A stretch of 64,000 nt of DNA from Pseudomonas saudimassiliensis. Lineage in GTDB: Bacteria > Pseudomonadota > Gammaproteobacteria > Pseudomonadales > Pseudomonadaceae. Below are positions 29,851 to 39,834 of the stretch, piece after piece. The position numbers and the translations under genes were made by a program. Positions within the stretch are counted from its first letter, which is position 1, and each line of letters begins with the position of its first letter. The notes beneath the pieces are model-generated. The model had not been told where the DNA came from and did no database searches. It worked only from the letters and a program-made list of their open reading frames with translations. The stretch spans positions 2,301,953 through 2,365,952 of the forward strand of contig NZ_LK391969.1 of NCBI RefSeq assembly GCF_000939975.1. Direction: 5' to 3'.

Positions 29851-30870
29851 TTACAAATGGTCTTTTATCAATAAGTCTGCGACCGCAAGGGCGTTGAGTG
29901 CGACACCTTTGCGCAAATTATCAGACACAAGCCACATACTGATACTGACCGGATCCAGGGAATCCTGGCGCAGCCGTCCTACCCACACCTGATCGGTGCC
30001 GGTGGCATCGGCTACCGGCGTCGGATAGCCCCCGGCGCTGGGGCGATCCAGGAGCTTGACGCCCGGCGCCTTGCGCAGCAGGGTGGCGGCGCGCTTGGCA
30101 GTCAGCGCATCGCGGGTGCGCAGCTGCATGACCTGGGCGCTACCGAAGAAGGTCGGCACCAGCACACATGTGGCGGATACCGGCAGTTGCGGCAGCTGCA
30201 GGATGCGGCGGACGTCTTCGGCCAGCATCTGTTCGGCGCTGCTAACGCCCTGCTCATCCAGCTCACCGATGCGGGGCAGCAGGTTGAATGCCGCCTGCTT
30301 GTCGAAGGCGCCTTTTTCCGCCGGCTGGCCGTTGAGCAGACGACTGGTCTGCAGCGCCAGCGCCTCGACTTCCTCGCCGCCGACCGTCGACATGGACTGG
30401 TAGGTGGCAATGGTGATCGACTGCAGGCCGGCTTCGGCCACCAGCGGCTGCAGTGCCACCAGCGTCTGTACTACCTGAGCATCGGGACAGGACACGATGC
30501 CACCGGCGCGTACTTTCTCCAGCGCCTGCGGGTTGACCTCAGCGACCACCAGCGGCACGCTGGCGTCGCCCCGGAAAGCACCACAGGCATCCAGCACCAG
30601 ACAGCCGGCGGCCACGGCCTGGGCTGCCCAGCCGGTCGCCAGATCCGGATCGAGGAACAGCACCAGGGCTACCCGGGATAAGTCGAACCGCTCCAGCACC
30701 TCGACCCGCTGGCTCTGGCCCCTGAGCATGGGCCGGCTGCCGGCACGATCCTCGATGTCCAGCAGGTGGATCTGGCCGAAGGCAAACTCATGCTCATCCA
30801 GCACGTTCAGCAGGGTCTCACCTGCCAGGCCGCTCACACCTACTATCGCAACATCACCGGTCTTGCTCAT
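29851..30870 (-). CDS. Aspartate-semialdehyde dehydrogenase-like protein (Usg family), catalytic Cys absent
   Basis: 339 residues from the ATG at 30870 (MSKTGDVAIVGVSGLAG). It has the Asd fold: N-terminal NADP-binding Rossmann motif and the C-terminal Asd dimerisation domain. Where true Asd enzymes have a P-N-C-(S/T) active site, this protein reads SCPDAQVVQ, so the catalytic Cys aligns with Ala; the only nearby Cys is three residues earlier. It is therefore probably not an active dehydrogenase. It follows true asd with its own terminator between them, and precedes fimV, the same order as P. aeruginosa PA3117-PA3115. Confidence 0.88.
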   Translation of the reverse strand: MSKTGDVAIVGVSGLAGETLLNVLDEHEFAFGQIHLLDIEDRAGSRPMLRGQSQRVEVLERFDLSRVALVLFLDPDLATGWAAQAVAAGCLVLDACGAFRGDASVPLVVAEVNPQALEKVRAGGIVSCPDAQVVQTLVALQPLVAEAGLQSITIATYQSMSTVGGEEVEALALQTSRLLNGQPAEKGAFDKQAAFNLLPRIGELDEQGVSSAEQMLAEDVRRILQLPQLPVSATCVLVPTFFGSAQVMQLRTRDALTAKRAATLLRKAPGVKLLDRPSAGGYPTPVADATGTDQVWVGRLRQDSLDPVSISMWLVSDNLRKGVALNALAVADLLIKDHL

Positions 30871-30894
30871 ATGAAGAAATTCTCGTTGAATCCT

Positions 30895-30932
30895 GAAAAC
30901 ACAAAGGGCACCCCCGACCAGCGGGGGTGCCC
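30895..30932 (-). terminator. Rho-independent terminator after asd
   Basis: On the minus strand: perfect 10-bp stem GGGCACCCCC/GGGGGTGCCC (30906-30932, 7-nt loop) followed by TTTGTGTTTT. It ends asd transcription 25 nt after the stop and lies just upstream of the Usg-like gene, which must have its own promoter or depend on readthrough. Confidence 0.85.
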
Positions 30933-30956
30933 CGATTACTTGCGCTGCCCGGCGGC

Positions 30957-32069
30957 TCAGCCCTCGAGCAGAATCCGCAGCATGCGACGCAGCGGCTCCG
31001 CCGCGCCCCACAGCAGCTGGTCGCCAACGGTAAAGGCGGACAGGTACTGCGAGCCCATGTTGAGCTTGCGCAGACGACCTACCGGCACCTTCAGGGTGCC
31101 GGTCACGGCAGTCGGAGTCAGGTCACGGACGCTGGCTTCCCTCTCGTTGGGCACCACCTTGGACCAGGGATTGTGCGCATCCAGCATGGCTTCGATATCC
31201 GCCAGCGGCACATCCTTGTTCAACTTGATGGTCAGCGCCTGGCTATGGCAACGCATGGCGCCGATACGCACACAGATACCATCGACCGGGATCGGACGAC
31301 CGCTACGGCCGATGATCTTGTTGGTCTCGGCCTGAGCCTTCCATTCTTCGCGGCTTTGACCGTTGGGCAGTTGCTTGTCGATCCAAGGGATCAGGCTGCC
31401 CGCCAGCGGCACCCCGAAGTTGTCGGCCGGGAAGCTGTCGTCACGCAGGGTAGCGGCAACCTGACGGTCGATATCCAGGATGGCGCTGGCCGGGTCGGCC
31501 AGTTGCTCCGCCACCGAGCCATTGATCACGCCCATCTGCTTGATCAGCTCACGCATGTTCTGCGCACCGGCGCCACTGGCCGCCTGATAGGTCATGGCGC
31601 TCATCCATTCGACCAGGCCGTTTTCGAACAAGCCGCCAAGCCCCATCAGCATCAGGCTGACGGTGCAGTTGCCACCAACGAAGGTCTTGACGCCGTCACG
31701 CACGGCCTGGTCGATATTGCGGCGGTTGACCGGGTCCAGCACGATGATCGATTCGTCTTCCATGCGCAGCGCGGACGCGGCATCGATCCAGTAGCCTTTC
31801 CAGCCCTCGGCGCGCAGCTTGGGGTAGACCTCATGGGTGTAGTCACCACCCTGGCAGGTGATGATGATGTCCATCGGCTTGAGGGCTTCGATGTCGTAGG
31901 CATCTTTCAATTCAGGAATCGACTTGCCGATATCCGGTCCGGTGCCACCCACGTTGGAGGTGGTGAAGAACACCGGATCAATGGACGCAAAGTCATTCTC
32001 TTCACGCATACGCTGCATGAGCACGGAACCTACCATGCCCCGCCAACCGATCAGACCAACTTGTTTCAT
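30957..32069 (-). CDS. asd: Aspartate-semialdehyde dehydrogenase
   Basis: 370 residues, the E. coli-type enzyme (starts [18 protein letters not shown]). Reduces aspartyl phosphate to aspartate semialdehyde for Lys, Met, Thr and diaminopimelate. Catalytic Cys135 in [10 protein letters not shown], and His in the [12 protein letters not shown] motif. It follows leuB by 79 nt and is ended by a strong terminator. Confidence 0.98.
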   Translation of the reverse strand: MKQVGLIGWRGMVGSVLMQRMREENDFASIDPVFFTTSNVGGTGPDIGKSIPELKDAYDIEALKPMDIIITCQGGDYTHEVYPKLRAEGWKGYWIDAASALRMEDESIIVLDPVNRRNIDQAVRDGVKTFVGGNCTVSLMLMGLGGLFENGLVEWMSAMTYQAASGAGAQNMRELIKQMGVINGSVAEQLADPASAILDIDRQVAATLRDDSFPADNFGVPLAGSLIPWIDKQLPNGQSREEWKAQAETNKIIGRSGRPIPVDGICVRIGAMRCHSQALTIKLNKDVPLADIEAMLDAHNPWSKVVPNEREASVRDLTPTAVTGTLKVPVGRLRKLNMGSQYLSAFTVGDQLLWGAAEPLRRMLRILLEG

Positions 32070-32148
32070 AACTGCAGACCCCCACGGGGTAAAATTCTCG
32101 ACAATTGCACCCGGTCAGCGCCGGGCGCAAATTAAGCAATGCGACAGG

Positions 32149-33231
32149 TTACAGGTTTTTCAGCGCCGCGACCACGGCGTCACCCATTTCCCGGGTACCG
32201 ACCTGACGACAGCCGGCCGCCATGATGTCACCGGTACGCAGGCCCTGGTCCAGCACCTGGCTGACAGCCTGTTCGATGGCATCGGCAGCCGCCGCTTCAG
32301 CGAAGCTGTAGCGCAGCATCATGGATACCGACAATATGGTGGCCAGCGGGTTGGCGATGCCCTGTCCGGCAATATCCGGCGCGCTGCCGTGGCAGGGCTC
32401 GTACATGCCCTTGTTCTGCGCATTCAACGAGGCAGAAGGCAGCATGCCAATGGAGCCGGTCAACATGGAAGCCTGATCCGACAGGATGTCGCCGAACATG
32501 TTGTCGGTGACGATCACATCGAACTGCTTGGGCGCACGCACCAGCTGCATGGCGGCGTTATCGACATACATGTGCGACAGCGCCACGTCCGGGTAATCCT
32601 TGGCCACTTCCTCGACCACTTCGCGCCACAGCTGGCTGGAGGCCAGGACGTTGGCCTTGTCCACCGAGCACAACTTCCTGTTGCGCAGCCGCGCCATATC
32701 GAAGCCGACGGTGGCGATGCGGCGAATTTCACTCTCGCTGTAGGGCAAGGTGTCATAGGCCTGGCGCTCGCCATTATCGAGCACCCGGCGCTCGCGGGGC
32801 GAGCCGAAATAGATACCGCCGGTCAGCTCGCGGACGATCAGGATGTCCAGCCCGGACACCACCTCGGGCTTCAGGGTGGAGGCATCAGCCAGCTGCGGAT
32901 ACAGCAGCGCGGGGCGCAGGTTGCCGAACAGCTCAAGCTGGGAACGAATCTTCAACAGCCCGCGCTCGGGGCGCAGGGCCGGATCGATGGTATCCCACTT
33001 CGGGCCACCCACGGCGCCCAACAGGATGGCATCAGCCTGGCGGGCACGCTCCAGGGTTTCATCGGCCAGGGGAGTGCCGTAGCGGTCATAGGCGGCGCCA
33101 CCCAGGTCGTCATAGCTCAGCTCGACACCCAGACCGTACCTCTCACTGGCCACGTCCAGCACTTTGACTGCTTCGGCAACGATCTCCGGACCGATACCGT
33201 CGCCGGGGAGAACCAGAATCTTCTTGCTCAT
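32149..33231 (-). CDS. leuB: 3-isopropylmalate dehydrogenase
   Basis: 360 residues. NAD-dependent oxidative decarboxylase of leucine synthesis. Family motifs [19 protein letters not shown] at the N-terminus and [19 protein letters not shown] with the metal-binding aspartates. AAGGAAAAG precedes the ATG. Third gene of leuC-leuD-leuB, 24 nt after leuD. Confidence 0.98.
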   Translation of the reverse strand: MSKKILVLPGDGIGPEIVAEAVKVLDVASERYGLGVELSYDDLGGAAYDRYGTPLADETLERARQADAILLGAVGGPKWDTIDPALRPERGLLKIRSQLELFGNLRPALLYPQLADASTLKPEVVSGLDILIVRELTGGIYFGSPRERRVLDNGERQAYDTLPYSESEIRRIATVGFDMARLRNRKLCSVDKANVLASSQLWREVVEEVAKDYPDVALSHMYVDNAAMQLVRAPKQFDVIVTDNMFGDILSDQASMLTGSIGMLPSASLNAQNKGMYEPCHGSAPDIAGQGIANPLATILSVSMMLRYSFAEAAAADAIEQAVSQVLDQGLRTGDIMAAGCRQVGTREMGDAVVAALKNL

Positions 33232-33255
33232 ATCTTTTCCTTGGAAAAAGCCGAT

Positions 33256-33903
33256 TTACTTGATGGCGTCGAACAACCATGGCTGGGACCGCCGATGCTT
33301 TTCTTCGAAGGCGCGAATCGCATCGGCGTCTTCCAGGGTCAGGCCGATATCGTCCAGGCCGTTGAGCAGACAGTGCTTGCGAAACTCGTCGACCTCGAAG
33401 CTGTACTGCTTGCCATCCGGTCGGGTAACGGTCTGCGCCTGTAGATCAACGGTCAGCTGATATCCCTCTTCAGCCTCTGCCTGCTGGAACAGCTCGTCAA
33501 TATCTTTTTCATTTAAAACAATGGGTAACAATCCGTTCTTGAAGCTGTTATTAAAGAAGATATCCGCAAAGCTCGGGGCCAGGACGGCGCGGAAACCGTA
33601 TTCGTCCAACGCCCAGGGAGCATGCTCGCGGCTGGAACCGCAGCCAAAGTTCTCCCGTGCCAACAGCACACTGGCGCCCTGGTAACGGGGCTGATTGAGC
33701 ACGAAGTCCGGGTTCAGCGGACGACTGGCGTTGTCCTGCCCCGGGTAACCCTCGTCGAGGTAGCGCCACTCGTCGAACAGATTCGCGCCGAAGCCGGTAC
33801 GCTTGATCGACTTGAGAAACTGCTTGGGAATGATCTGGTCGGTATCGACGTTCGCCCGATCCAGCGGGGCCACCAGGCCGGTATGTGTGGTAAAGGCCTT
33901 CAT
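33256..33903 (-). CDS. leuD: 3-isopropylmalate dehydratase small subunit
   Basis: 215 residues. Swivelling domain of isopropylmalate isomerase, partner of LeuC. Family motifs [20 protein letters not shown] and [16 protein letters not shown]. Its ATG overlaps the leuC stop (ATGA), which helps stoichiometric synthesis of the two subunits. Confidence 0.98.
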   Translation of the reverse strand: MKAFTTHTGLVAPLDRANVDTDQIIPKQFLKSIKRTGFGANLFDEWRYLDEGYPGQDNASRPLNPDFVLNQPRYQGASVLLARENFGCGSSREHAPWALDEYGFRAVLAPSFADIFFNNSFKNGLLPIVLNEKDIDELFQQAEAEEGYQLTVDLQAQTVTRPDGKQYSFEVDEFRKHCLLNGLDDIGLTLEDADAIRAFEEKHRRSQPWLFDAIK

Positions 33904-35333
33904 GCGCCTACCTCCTCTGCAAGCATGTCACGTACATCGACAAAATGGCCGGCAATCGCCGCTGCGGCCGCCATCGCCGGGCTGACCAAATGGGTACGCC
34001 CACCGTTACCCTGGCGCCCCTCGAAGTTGCGGTTGGAGGTCGAGGCGCAGTGCTCGCCCGGCTGCAGGCGATCGGGGTTCATGGCCAGGCACATGGAGCA
34101 GCCCGGGTCACGCCATTCGAAACCGGCGGCCTTGAAGATCACATCCAGACCTTCACGCTCGGCCTGCTCCTTCACCAGGCCAGACCCGGGTACGACCATG
34201 GCCTGCTTGATGGTATTGGCCACCTTGCGGCCCTTGGCAACCACGGCCGCCGCGCGCAGATCCTCGATCCGCGAGTTGGTGCAGGAGCCAATGAAGACCC
34301 GATCCAGCTTGATCGAGGTGATCGGCTGATCAGCCTCCAGTCCCATATATTGCAGTGCACGCTGGTAGCCGCTGCGCTTGACCGCATCGGTCTCCCGCGA
34401 CGGGTTCGGCACATTGGCATCCACTGCCACGACCATCTCCGGGGAGGTGCCCCAGGATACCTGCGGCTTGATCTGGGTGGCGTCCAGTTCGACCACGGTA
34501 TCGAATACCGCCTCGGCGTCGGATACCAGGTCCTGCCAGGCGGCAACCGCCTTGTCCCAATCCTCGCCCTTGGGCGCATAGGGACGGTCCTTGACGTAGG
34601 CGATGGTCTTTTCATCGCAGGCCACCAGCCCCACCCGGGCACCGGCCTCGATGGCCATATTGCAGACGGTCATGCGGCCTTCCATCGACAGGCTGCGAAT
34701 GGCCGACCCGGCGAACTCGATCGCGTGGCCGTTACCACCGGCGGTGCCGATTTTGCCGATCACTGCCAGTACGATGTCCTTGGCGGTCACGCCAAAGCCC
34801 AGCTCGCCTTCGACCTTGACCAACATGTTCTTCATCTTCTTGGCCACCAGGCACTGGGTCGCCAACACATGCTCGACCTCCGAGGTGCCGATACCGTGGG
34901 CCAGGGCGCCGAAGGCACCGTGGGTGGCGGTATGCGAGTCGCCGCAGACGATGGTCATGCCCGGCAAAGTGGCGCCCTGCTCCGGACCGACCACGTGCAC
35001 GATGCCTTGACGACGGTCAGTCATCTTGAATTCAAGGATGCCGAAGTCATCGCAGTTCTGGTCCAGGGTCACCACCTGCAGCTTGGAGACCTCATCCTCG
35101 ATCCCGGACACACCGGCGGCACGGTTGTCGGTGGGCACGTTATGATCAGGGGTCGCCAGGTTGGCGTCGATGCGCCACGGCTTGCGGCCGGCCAGACGCA
35201 GACCTTCAAAGGCCTGGGGCGAGGTCACCTCGTGCAACAGATGGCGATCGATGTACAGCAGCGCGGAACCATCGTCCCGTTGCTTGACCAAGTGGTTATC
35301 CCACAGCTTGTCGTAGAGCGTCTTGGCGGACAT
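33900..35333 (-). CDS. leuC: 3-isopropylmalate dehydratase large subunit
   Basis: 477 residues. Aconitase-type [4Fe-4S] enzyme; cluster Cys ligands in [14 protein letters not shown] and in [33 protein letters not shown] segment (here [13 protein letters not shown]) is the substrate-binding motif. It begins leuCDB and is divergent from a LysR gene across 141 nt. Confidence 0.98.
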   Translation of the reverse strand: MSAKTLYDKLWDNHLVKQRDDGSALLYIDRHLLHEVTSPQAFEGLRLAGRKPWRIDANLATPDHNVPTDNRAAGVSGIEDEVSKLQVVTLDQNCDDFGILEFKMTDRRQGIVHVVGPEQGATLPGMTIVCGDSHTATHGAFGALAHGIGTSEVEHVLATQCLVAKKMKNMLVKVEGELGFGVTAKDIVLAVIGKIGTAGGNGHAIEFAGSAIRSLSMEGRMTVCNMAIEAGARVGLVACDEKTIAYVKDRPYAPKGEDWDKAVAAWQDLVSDAEAVFDTVVELDATQIKPQVSWGTSPEMVVAVDANVPNPSRETDAVKRSGYQRALQYMGLEADQPITSIKLDRVFIGSCTNSRIEDLRAAAVVAKGRKVANTIKQAMVVPGSGLVKEQAEREGLDVIFKAAGFEWRDPGCSMCLAMNPDRLQPGEHCASTSNRNFEGRQGNGGRTHLVSPAMAAAAAIAGHFVDVRDMLAEEVGA

Positions 35334-35474
35334 GCTCGTCTCCTGAATCGGCTGATGTCTGTCGGTCCAGCAGAGCTGGCCGGCAGTTTCTAATGACCTA
35401 GCGATAGTAAAAGCTGGCCATTAATAAAACAAATTCATTATATTCATGCATTGGATAACCATATGGAATCCTGA
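35334..35474. promoter_or_regulatory. Divergent leuC / LysR control region
   Basis: 141-nt intergenic region. Its right half (about 35395-35460) is markedly AT-rich against the GC-rich surroundings and includes ATTAATAAAACAAATTCATT. LysR proteins commonly bind such divergent regions and regulate the neighbour; no clear leader peptide or Leu-codon attenuator is visible for leuC. Confidence 0.5.
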
Positions 35475-36362
35475 ATGGATACTGCCAATCTCGCCGCCTT
35501 TCTTGCCGTCGCCGCCACCGGCTCCTTTTCTCGCGCGGCGGAGCAACTGCACCTGACCCAGCCGGCGATCAGCAAGCGCATCGCGACCCTGGAGCAGCAA
35601 CTGGGTGTGCGCCTGTTCGACCGCATCGGCAAACATGTCGGCCTGACCGAGGCCGGCCGCACCTTGCAACCCCGGGCCGAGCTGATCATCAACACTTTCA
35701 ACGACACGCGCCGCGCCCTGGGCAATCTGTCCGCCAGCATCCAGGGGCGGTTGAGTCTGGCCACCAGTCACCATATCGGGCTACATCGGCTCCCGCCGGT
35801 GCTGCGCCGGTTTACCAAGGCCTACCCCGGCGTGGTACTGGATATCGACTTCCTCGATTCGGAGGTGGCCTATGACAAGGTCTTGCAGGGAGAAATCGAA
35901 CTGGCGGTCATCACCCTGGCACCACAGGTAGAGCCACCGCTTATCGCCACCCGCATCTGGCTGGACCAGCTGGAGTTCGTGGTCGCCCCGGAGCACCCCC
36001 TGGCCGGCCGTCAGGAGGTGCAACTGAGCCAGCTTGCCGCCTATCCCGCAGTCTTTCCGGGGGGCAATACCTTTACCCATAACGTTGTTGCTCAGTTGTT
36101 CGAGCGTCACGGGGTCAGCCCGCAGGTAAGCATGAGCACCAACTATATGGAGACGATCAAGATGATGGTCTCCATCGGCCTGGCCTGGAGCGTGCTGCCC
36201 CGTACCATGATCGATAGCCAGGTGCGGGTGCTGCCGGTGCCCGACGCCCGCCTGGTCAGGGACCTCGGCTGCATCCATCACAGCGGCAGGACCTTGTCCA
36301 ATGCCGGCCGCGCACTGATCGAGCTGCTGCATACGGAGCGGGAAAGCGATACTGTGACCTGA
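35475..36362 (+). CDS. LysR family transcriptional regulator divergent from leuCDB
   Basis: 295 residues. N-terminal winged helix-turn-helix (FSRAAEQLHLTQPAISKRIA) and a C-terminal substrate-binding-like effector domain. The divergent position beside leuC is the same as for a LysR gene in P. aeruginosa, so control of leucine synthesis is plausible but unproven. The effector domain gives no ligand clue. Confidence 0.9.
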   Translation: MDTANLAAFLAVAATGSFSRAAEQLHLTQPAISKRIATLEQQLGVRLFDRIGKHVGLTEAGRTLQPRAELIINTFNDTRRALGNLSASIQGRLSLATSHHIGLHRLPPVLRRFTKAYPGVVLDIDFLDSEVAYDKVLQGEIELAVITLAPQVEPPLIATRIWLDQLEFVVAPEHPLAGRQEVQLSQLAAYPAVFPGGNTFTHNVVAQLFERHGVSPQVSMSTNYMETIKMMVSIGLAWSVLPRTMIDSQVRVLPVPDARLVRDLGCIHHSGRTLSNAGRALIELLHTERESDTVT

Positions 36363-36442
36363 ACTTGTCCCCGAGCTGGTTGTCTCAGTCGTAACAGATG
36401 CGGGTATCCGCAGCAGATCAACGTAGTGCACAGGGATTCATC

Positions 36443-36979
36443 ATGAACAAGTCAATGTTGTCAGGCATCGTCATCGGCGCGGTAGTGGCTACGGCTGGCG
36501 GCGCCATCGCCGGCTATAACGCACTAGCGGACCGGACGCCGACCCACGCGCAGGTGCTCAATGTAGTGGAAATCAAGGAAAACGAGCGCATTCCCCGTGA
36601 GGTCTGTGAGCAGGTAACGGTCACCCGGCAGAAGCCCGTTAAGGACCAGCACCAGGTGCTGGGTAGCGTAGCGGGTGCGGTCATCGGCGGCGTGCTGGGT
36701 AACCAGGTGGGCGGCGGTACCGGCAAGAAGATCGCCACGGTCGCCGGCGCGGCCGCTGGCGGGTACGCCGGCAACAAGACCCAGGAGCGCATCCAGCAAG
36801 GCAATACCTACACCACCACCGAAGAGCGTTGTGAAACCGTGTACGACAACAACGAGAAGGTTGTCGGCTATCAGGTTGACTACAGCATCGGTGACAAGAA
36901 CGGCACCGTGCGCATGGACCGCCACCCCGGCGATACCATCCCGCTGCAGGACGGCCAGCTGGTCCTGGCCGGTCAGTAA
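36443..36979 (+). CDS. Glycine-zipper 2TM outer-membrane or periplasmic protein
   Basis: 178 residues from the ATG at 36443 (MNKSMLSGIVIGAVVATAGG). N-terminal hydrophobic signal or anchor, then a glycine zipper (residues about 76-110; GSVAGAVIGGVLGNQVGGG) typical of the Rick_17kDa / glycine zipper 2TM family, and a C-terminal domain with a Cys pair (one before, one after the zipper). Function unknown; such proteins are envelope-associated. Its end overlaps the convergent LysR gene by 7 nt. Confidence 0.87.
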   Translation: MNKSMLSGIVIGAVVATAGGAIAGYNALADRTPTHAQVLNVVEIKENERIPREVCEQVTVTRQKPVKDQHQVLGSVAGAVIGGVLGNQVGGGTGKKIATVAGAAAGGYAGNKTQERIQQGNTYTTTEERCETVYDNNEKVVGYQVDYSIGDKNGTVRMDRHPGDTIPLQDGQLVLAGQ

Positions 36980-37905
36980 GTCTCCCGAGGGGTCCGGCTC
37001 CCCGAGCCGGACCCTTCACTTTCCTGCGATTCCTCCTGACACAATTCCAGCCAACGGCGCATCCCCGCGCTGATGAACTTGTTGCGGTGACGCACGAAAT
37101 ACAGCCCCCGCTTGAAGTCCCGGTGCGGTACCGGTAACGGCACCAGCGTGCCCCGGCGGAAGGCATCGCCCAGCGTGATTGCCGACAGGCAGCCGACCCC
37201 CAGCCCCGCTTCAACCGCGCGCTTGATCGCCTCGGTATGCTGCAACTCCAGCTTGATATTCAGCTGCGGCAGCAAGCCATGCAGCGCCCACTCGAAACTC
37301 TGCCGGGTACCGGACCCCTGCTCCCGCACGATCCACTCGGCCTGCACCAGGTCCTCATCGGTCAACCAGGGCTTACCCGCCAATTCATGGTCGGGAGCGC
37401 AGAACACCACCAGTTCATCTTCCTGCCAGTAGAGCATCTTGAGGTCCGGGTGCCGGGTCTCGCCCTCGATCATCCCCAGGTCCAGCTCGAAGTTGACCAG
37501 CCTGCTGACGATGCTCGAGGTGTTGGCCACCTCCAATTCGACCCGCGCGCCGGGCTGCTCCAGCATGTAGCGCGTCATGATGCCCACGGCAATGTAGTTG
37601 CCCACACTCATGGTGGCCCCGACTCGCAGATGGCCGATCTCCTCATGCCCCGCCAGGGCTGCCTCCAGCCCCTTGGCCTGCTCCAGCAAGGCCTGGGCCT
37701 TGGGGCGAATGTTGCGCCCCAGCTCGTTCAGCTGCAGCCGCTTGCCGACCCGGTCGAACAGCTGGACGTCGAATTGCCCCTCCAGATCCCTTAAGGCACT
37801 GCTCGCAGCCGATTGCGACATCGCCAGGCTGTCTGCGGCACGGGTCAGGTTCTCGTGGAAGGCCGTGGCAAGGAAAACTTCCAGCTGCCGCAGGGTATAT
37901 TTCAT
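36973..37905 (-). CDS. finR: LysR family regulator divergent from fpr, FinR-like
   Basis: 310 residues. N-terminal helix-turn-helix (LTRAADSLAMSQSAASSALR) and a CysB/Cbl-like effector domain. It is divergently placed against fpr across about 108 nt, the arrangement of P. putida finR-fprA, where FinR activates fprA under superoxide and iron stress. The symbol is given on this synteny plus similarity by eye. The C-terminus is a Ser/Gly/Glu tail shaped by the overlapping terminator. Confidence 0.8.
   Translation of the reverse strand: MKYTLRQLEVFLATAFHENLTRAADSLAMSQSAASSALRDLEGQFDVQLFDRVGKRLQLNELGRNIRPKAQALLEQAKGLEAALAGHEEIGHLRVGATMSVGNYIAVGIMTRYMLEQPGARVELEVANTSSIVSRLVNFELDLGMIEGETRHPDLKMLYWQEDELVVFCAPDHELAGKPWLTDEDLVQAEWIVREQGSGTRQSFEWALHGLLPQLNIKLELQHTEAIKRAVEAGLGVGCLSAITLGDAFRRGTLVPLPVPHRDFKRGLYFVRHRNKFISAGMRRWLELCQEESQESEGSGSGSRTPRETY
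36990..37025 (+). terminator. Terminator hairpin after the glycine-zipper gene
   Basis: Perfect 11-bp stem GGGTCCGGCTC/GAGCCGGACCC with loop CCC, then pyrimidine-rich TTCACTTTCCT. It lies inside the last codons of the convergent LysR gene, encoding its Gly/Ser/Arg-rich tail. Confidence 0.7.
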
Positions 37906-38013
37906 TATCGGTTTTTCCGGATATGCAAATTAAAATAAGTCATTTAACCGGTAGATTAGCTGGGCGCTAGAATGGCCGCAATTCAAAACCATCCCACGCG
38001 GAGAACAACCTGG

Positions 38014-38787
38014 ATGTCCAACCTCAAAACCGAACGTGTGCTCAGTGTTCATCACTGGACTGATACCCTGTTCAGCTTCAAGACTACCCGTGACCCGGGC
38101 CTGCGCTTCAAGAACGGGCATTTCATCATGATCGGCCTGGAGGTGGACGGTCGGCCGCTGATGCGCGCCTACAGTATTGCCAGCCCCAACTATGAAGACA
38201 CCATGGAGTTCTACAGCATCAAGGTACCGGACGGTCCGCTGACCTCGCGCCTGCAACACATCAAGGAAGGCGACAACATCATTGTCAGCAGCAAGCCCAC
38301 CGGCACCCTGGTACTGGACAACGTGCTGTCCGGCCGTAACCTGTACCTGCTCAGCACCGGTACTGGCCTGGCGCCCTTCATCAGCATCATCCAGGATCCG
38401 GAAACCTATGAGCGCTTCGACAGGGTCATCCTCACCCACGGCTGCCGTTGGGTGCGCGAACTGGCCTACCAGCAACTGATCACCGAAGACCTGCCCAACC
38501 ACGAGTACTTCGGTGAGCAGGTGCGCGAGCAACTGATCTACTACCCCACCGTGACCCGGGAGCCCTACCGCAACCAAGGCCGCCTGTCTGACCTGATGGT
38601 CAGTGGCAAACTGTTCGAAGATATCGGCCTGCCCAAGCCCAACCTGGAGGATGACCGCTTCATGCTCTGCGGTAGCCCGGCCATGCTCAAGGACCTCACT
38701 GCCATTCTGGACGGCTGGGGCTTCCAGGAATCCCGCCAGGGCGTTCAGGCGCATTACGCCATCGAGCGCGCCTTCGTCGAGAAGTAA
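38014..38787 (+). CDS. fpr: Ferredoxin (flavodoxin)-NADP+ reductase Fpr
   Basis: 257 residues from the ATG at 38014 (MSNLKTERVLSVHHWT), the known Fpr start; an earlier ATG at 37972 lies in the promoter region. FAD-binding motif RAYSIASPNYE, NADP-binding STGTGLAPFISI and the C-terminal AFVEK. Transfers electrons between NADPH and ferredoxin, for Fe-S repair and oxidative-stress defence. Likely controlled by the divergent LysR gene; ended by a strong terminator. Confidence 0.97.
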   Translation: MSNLKTERVLSVHHWTDTLFSFKTTRDPGLRFKNGHFIMIGLEVDGRPLMRAYSIASPNYEDTMEFYSIKVPDGPLTSRLQHIKEGDNIIVSSKPTGTLVLDNVLSGRNLYLLSTGTGLAPFISIIQDPETYERFDRVILTHGCRWVRELAYQQLITEDLPNHEYFGEQVREQLIYYPTVTREPYRNQGRLSDLMVSGKLFEDIGLPKPNLEDDRFMLCGSPAMLKDLTAILDGWGFQESRQGVQAHYAIERAFVEK

Positions 38788-38806
38788 TCACGACCCTGCA
38801 GGTCAA

Positions 38807-38840
38807 GGCGCCCGGATCATATCCGGGCGCCTTTCTTTTT
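38807..38840 (+). terminator. Rho-independent terminator after fpr
   Basis: Perfect 11-bp stem GGCGCCCGGAT/ATCCGGGCGCC with 3-nt loop CAT, followed by TTTCTTTTT. Textbook intrinsic terminator 20 nt after the fpr stop. Confidence 0.93.
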
Positions 38841-38853
38841 GCCGCTACTGTGG

Positions 38854-39618
38854 TTATTCCCGATAAATCATCTGCCGGGTCATGCCGCCATCGGCAACGA
38901 TATTCTGGCCGGTGATGAAGGCCGCCGCCGGACTCAGCAGAAAGGCCACCAGTTCACCCATATCCTCCGGCTGCCCTACCCGCCCCACTGCATGCTGCTC
39001 GTGATCTACCTGCCGCAGCGGGTCGCTGGCCTGGAGCGCGTCGGGCCGGGTGTCGACCCAGCCAGGGCTGACCGCATTGACGCGAATATCCGGGCCGAGG
39101 CTCACCGCCATCGCGTGGGTCAGTGCCACCAGCCCACCCTTGCTCGCGGCATAGGCTTCGGTGTTGGGTTCCGACTGCAGCGCCCGGGTAGAGGCGATAT
39201 TGACGATGGCGCCGCCGCTCTCGCGAAGCAACCCAATGCATTGCCGGGAAACCAGGAAGGCGCCGGTCAGGTTGACCGATAGCAAGCGATTCCAGGCCTC
39301 CAGGCTGAGCTGTTCCAGCGGGCCGTTGTCGGGGTCGGCCAGTCCGGCATTGTTGACCACGCCATCAAGCCGCCCGAAGTCTTCCTCGATCTGCTCCACC
39401 GCCGCCAGCACGCTGGCCTCATCCGCCACATCCAGCGGGACGAATTCCACCGTCCCCAGCCGCGCCAGCTCTTCCGCCGCGGCCAGACCCTCGCTTTCAT
39501 CCACATCGCCCAGCACCACGGACCAGCCCGCGCGCAGCAGACTGATGGCAATGCCCTTGCCGATTCCCCGTGCGGCGCCAGTTACCAGCGCCACCCGTGC
39601 GGTCAGGTCGTTGTTCAT
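38854..39618 (-). CDS. Short-chain dehydrogenase/reductase
   Basis: 254 residues from the ATG at 39618 ([14 protein letters not shown]), which overlaps the stop of the small membrane gene upstream (ATGA). Classical SDR: cofactor loop [16 protein letters not shown], catalytic Ser143, Tyr156 and Lys160 (YAASK). Asp38 after the second strand (LGDVD) suggests NAD(H) preference. The substrate cannot be told from the sequence. Confidence 0.92.
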   Translation of the reverse strand: MNNDLTARVALVTGAARGIGKGIAISLLRAGWSVVLGDVDESEGLAAAEELARLGTVEFVPLDVADEASVLAAVEQIEEDFGRLDGVVNNAGLADPDNGPLEQLSLEAWNRLLSVNLTGAFLVSRQCIGLLRESGGAIVNIASTRALQSEPNTEAYAASKGGLVALTHAMAVSLGPDIRVNAVSPGWVDTRPDALQASDPLRQVDHEQHAVGRVGQPEDMGELVAFLLSPAAAFITGQNIVADGGMTRQMIYRE

Positions 39619-39800
39619 GGCCGCTTCGGCCCCTTGCGCCACCAGACTGCCCAGCCTACCAGCGGCAGTAGCGCTACCAGCGCAATCCAACCGGTCTTGC
39701 GGGAACGCGACTCGGTGCTCTGGGCAATGCTGCTGATGGCGGACAGCGCCAGTAGCAAGAGGGCCAATCCGCCCATCACGACAATGAAGTTGGTGTTCAT
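39615..39800 (-). CDS. Small two-helix membrane protein
   Basis: 61 residues with two hydrophobic helices ([18 protein letters not shown] and [18 protein letters not shown]) and a basic C-terminus (RKGPKRP). The second helix resembles the phospholipase D N-terminal (PLDc_N) small-protein family, a tentative match. Coupled to the SDR gene by an ATGA overlap. Function unknown. Confidence 0.75.
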   Translation of the reverse strand: MNTNFIVVMGGLALLLLALSAISSIAQSTESRSRKTGWIALVALLPLVGWAVWWRKGPKRP

Positions 39801-39834
39801 TCAGCTAACCTCCGTTGTTGCCCACTATAGACTA

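Noticed and set aside
31924-35393. Long plus-strand frames (506 and 482 codons) opposite leuB, leuD and leuC
   Set aside because: Composition is that of reverse-strand shadows, they cross the boundaries of several real genes, and the minus-strand genes are unambiguous.
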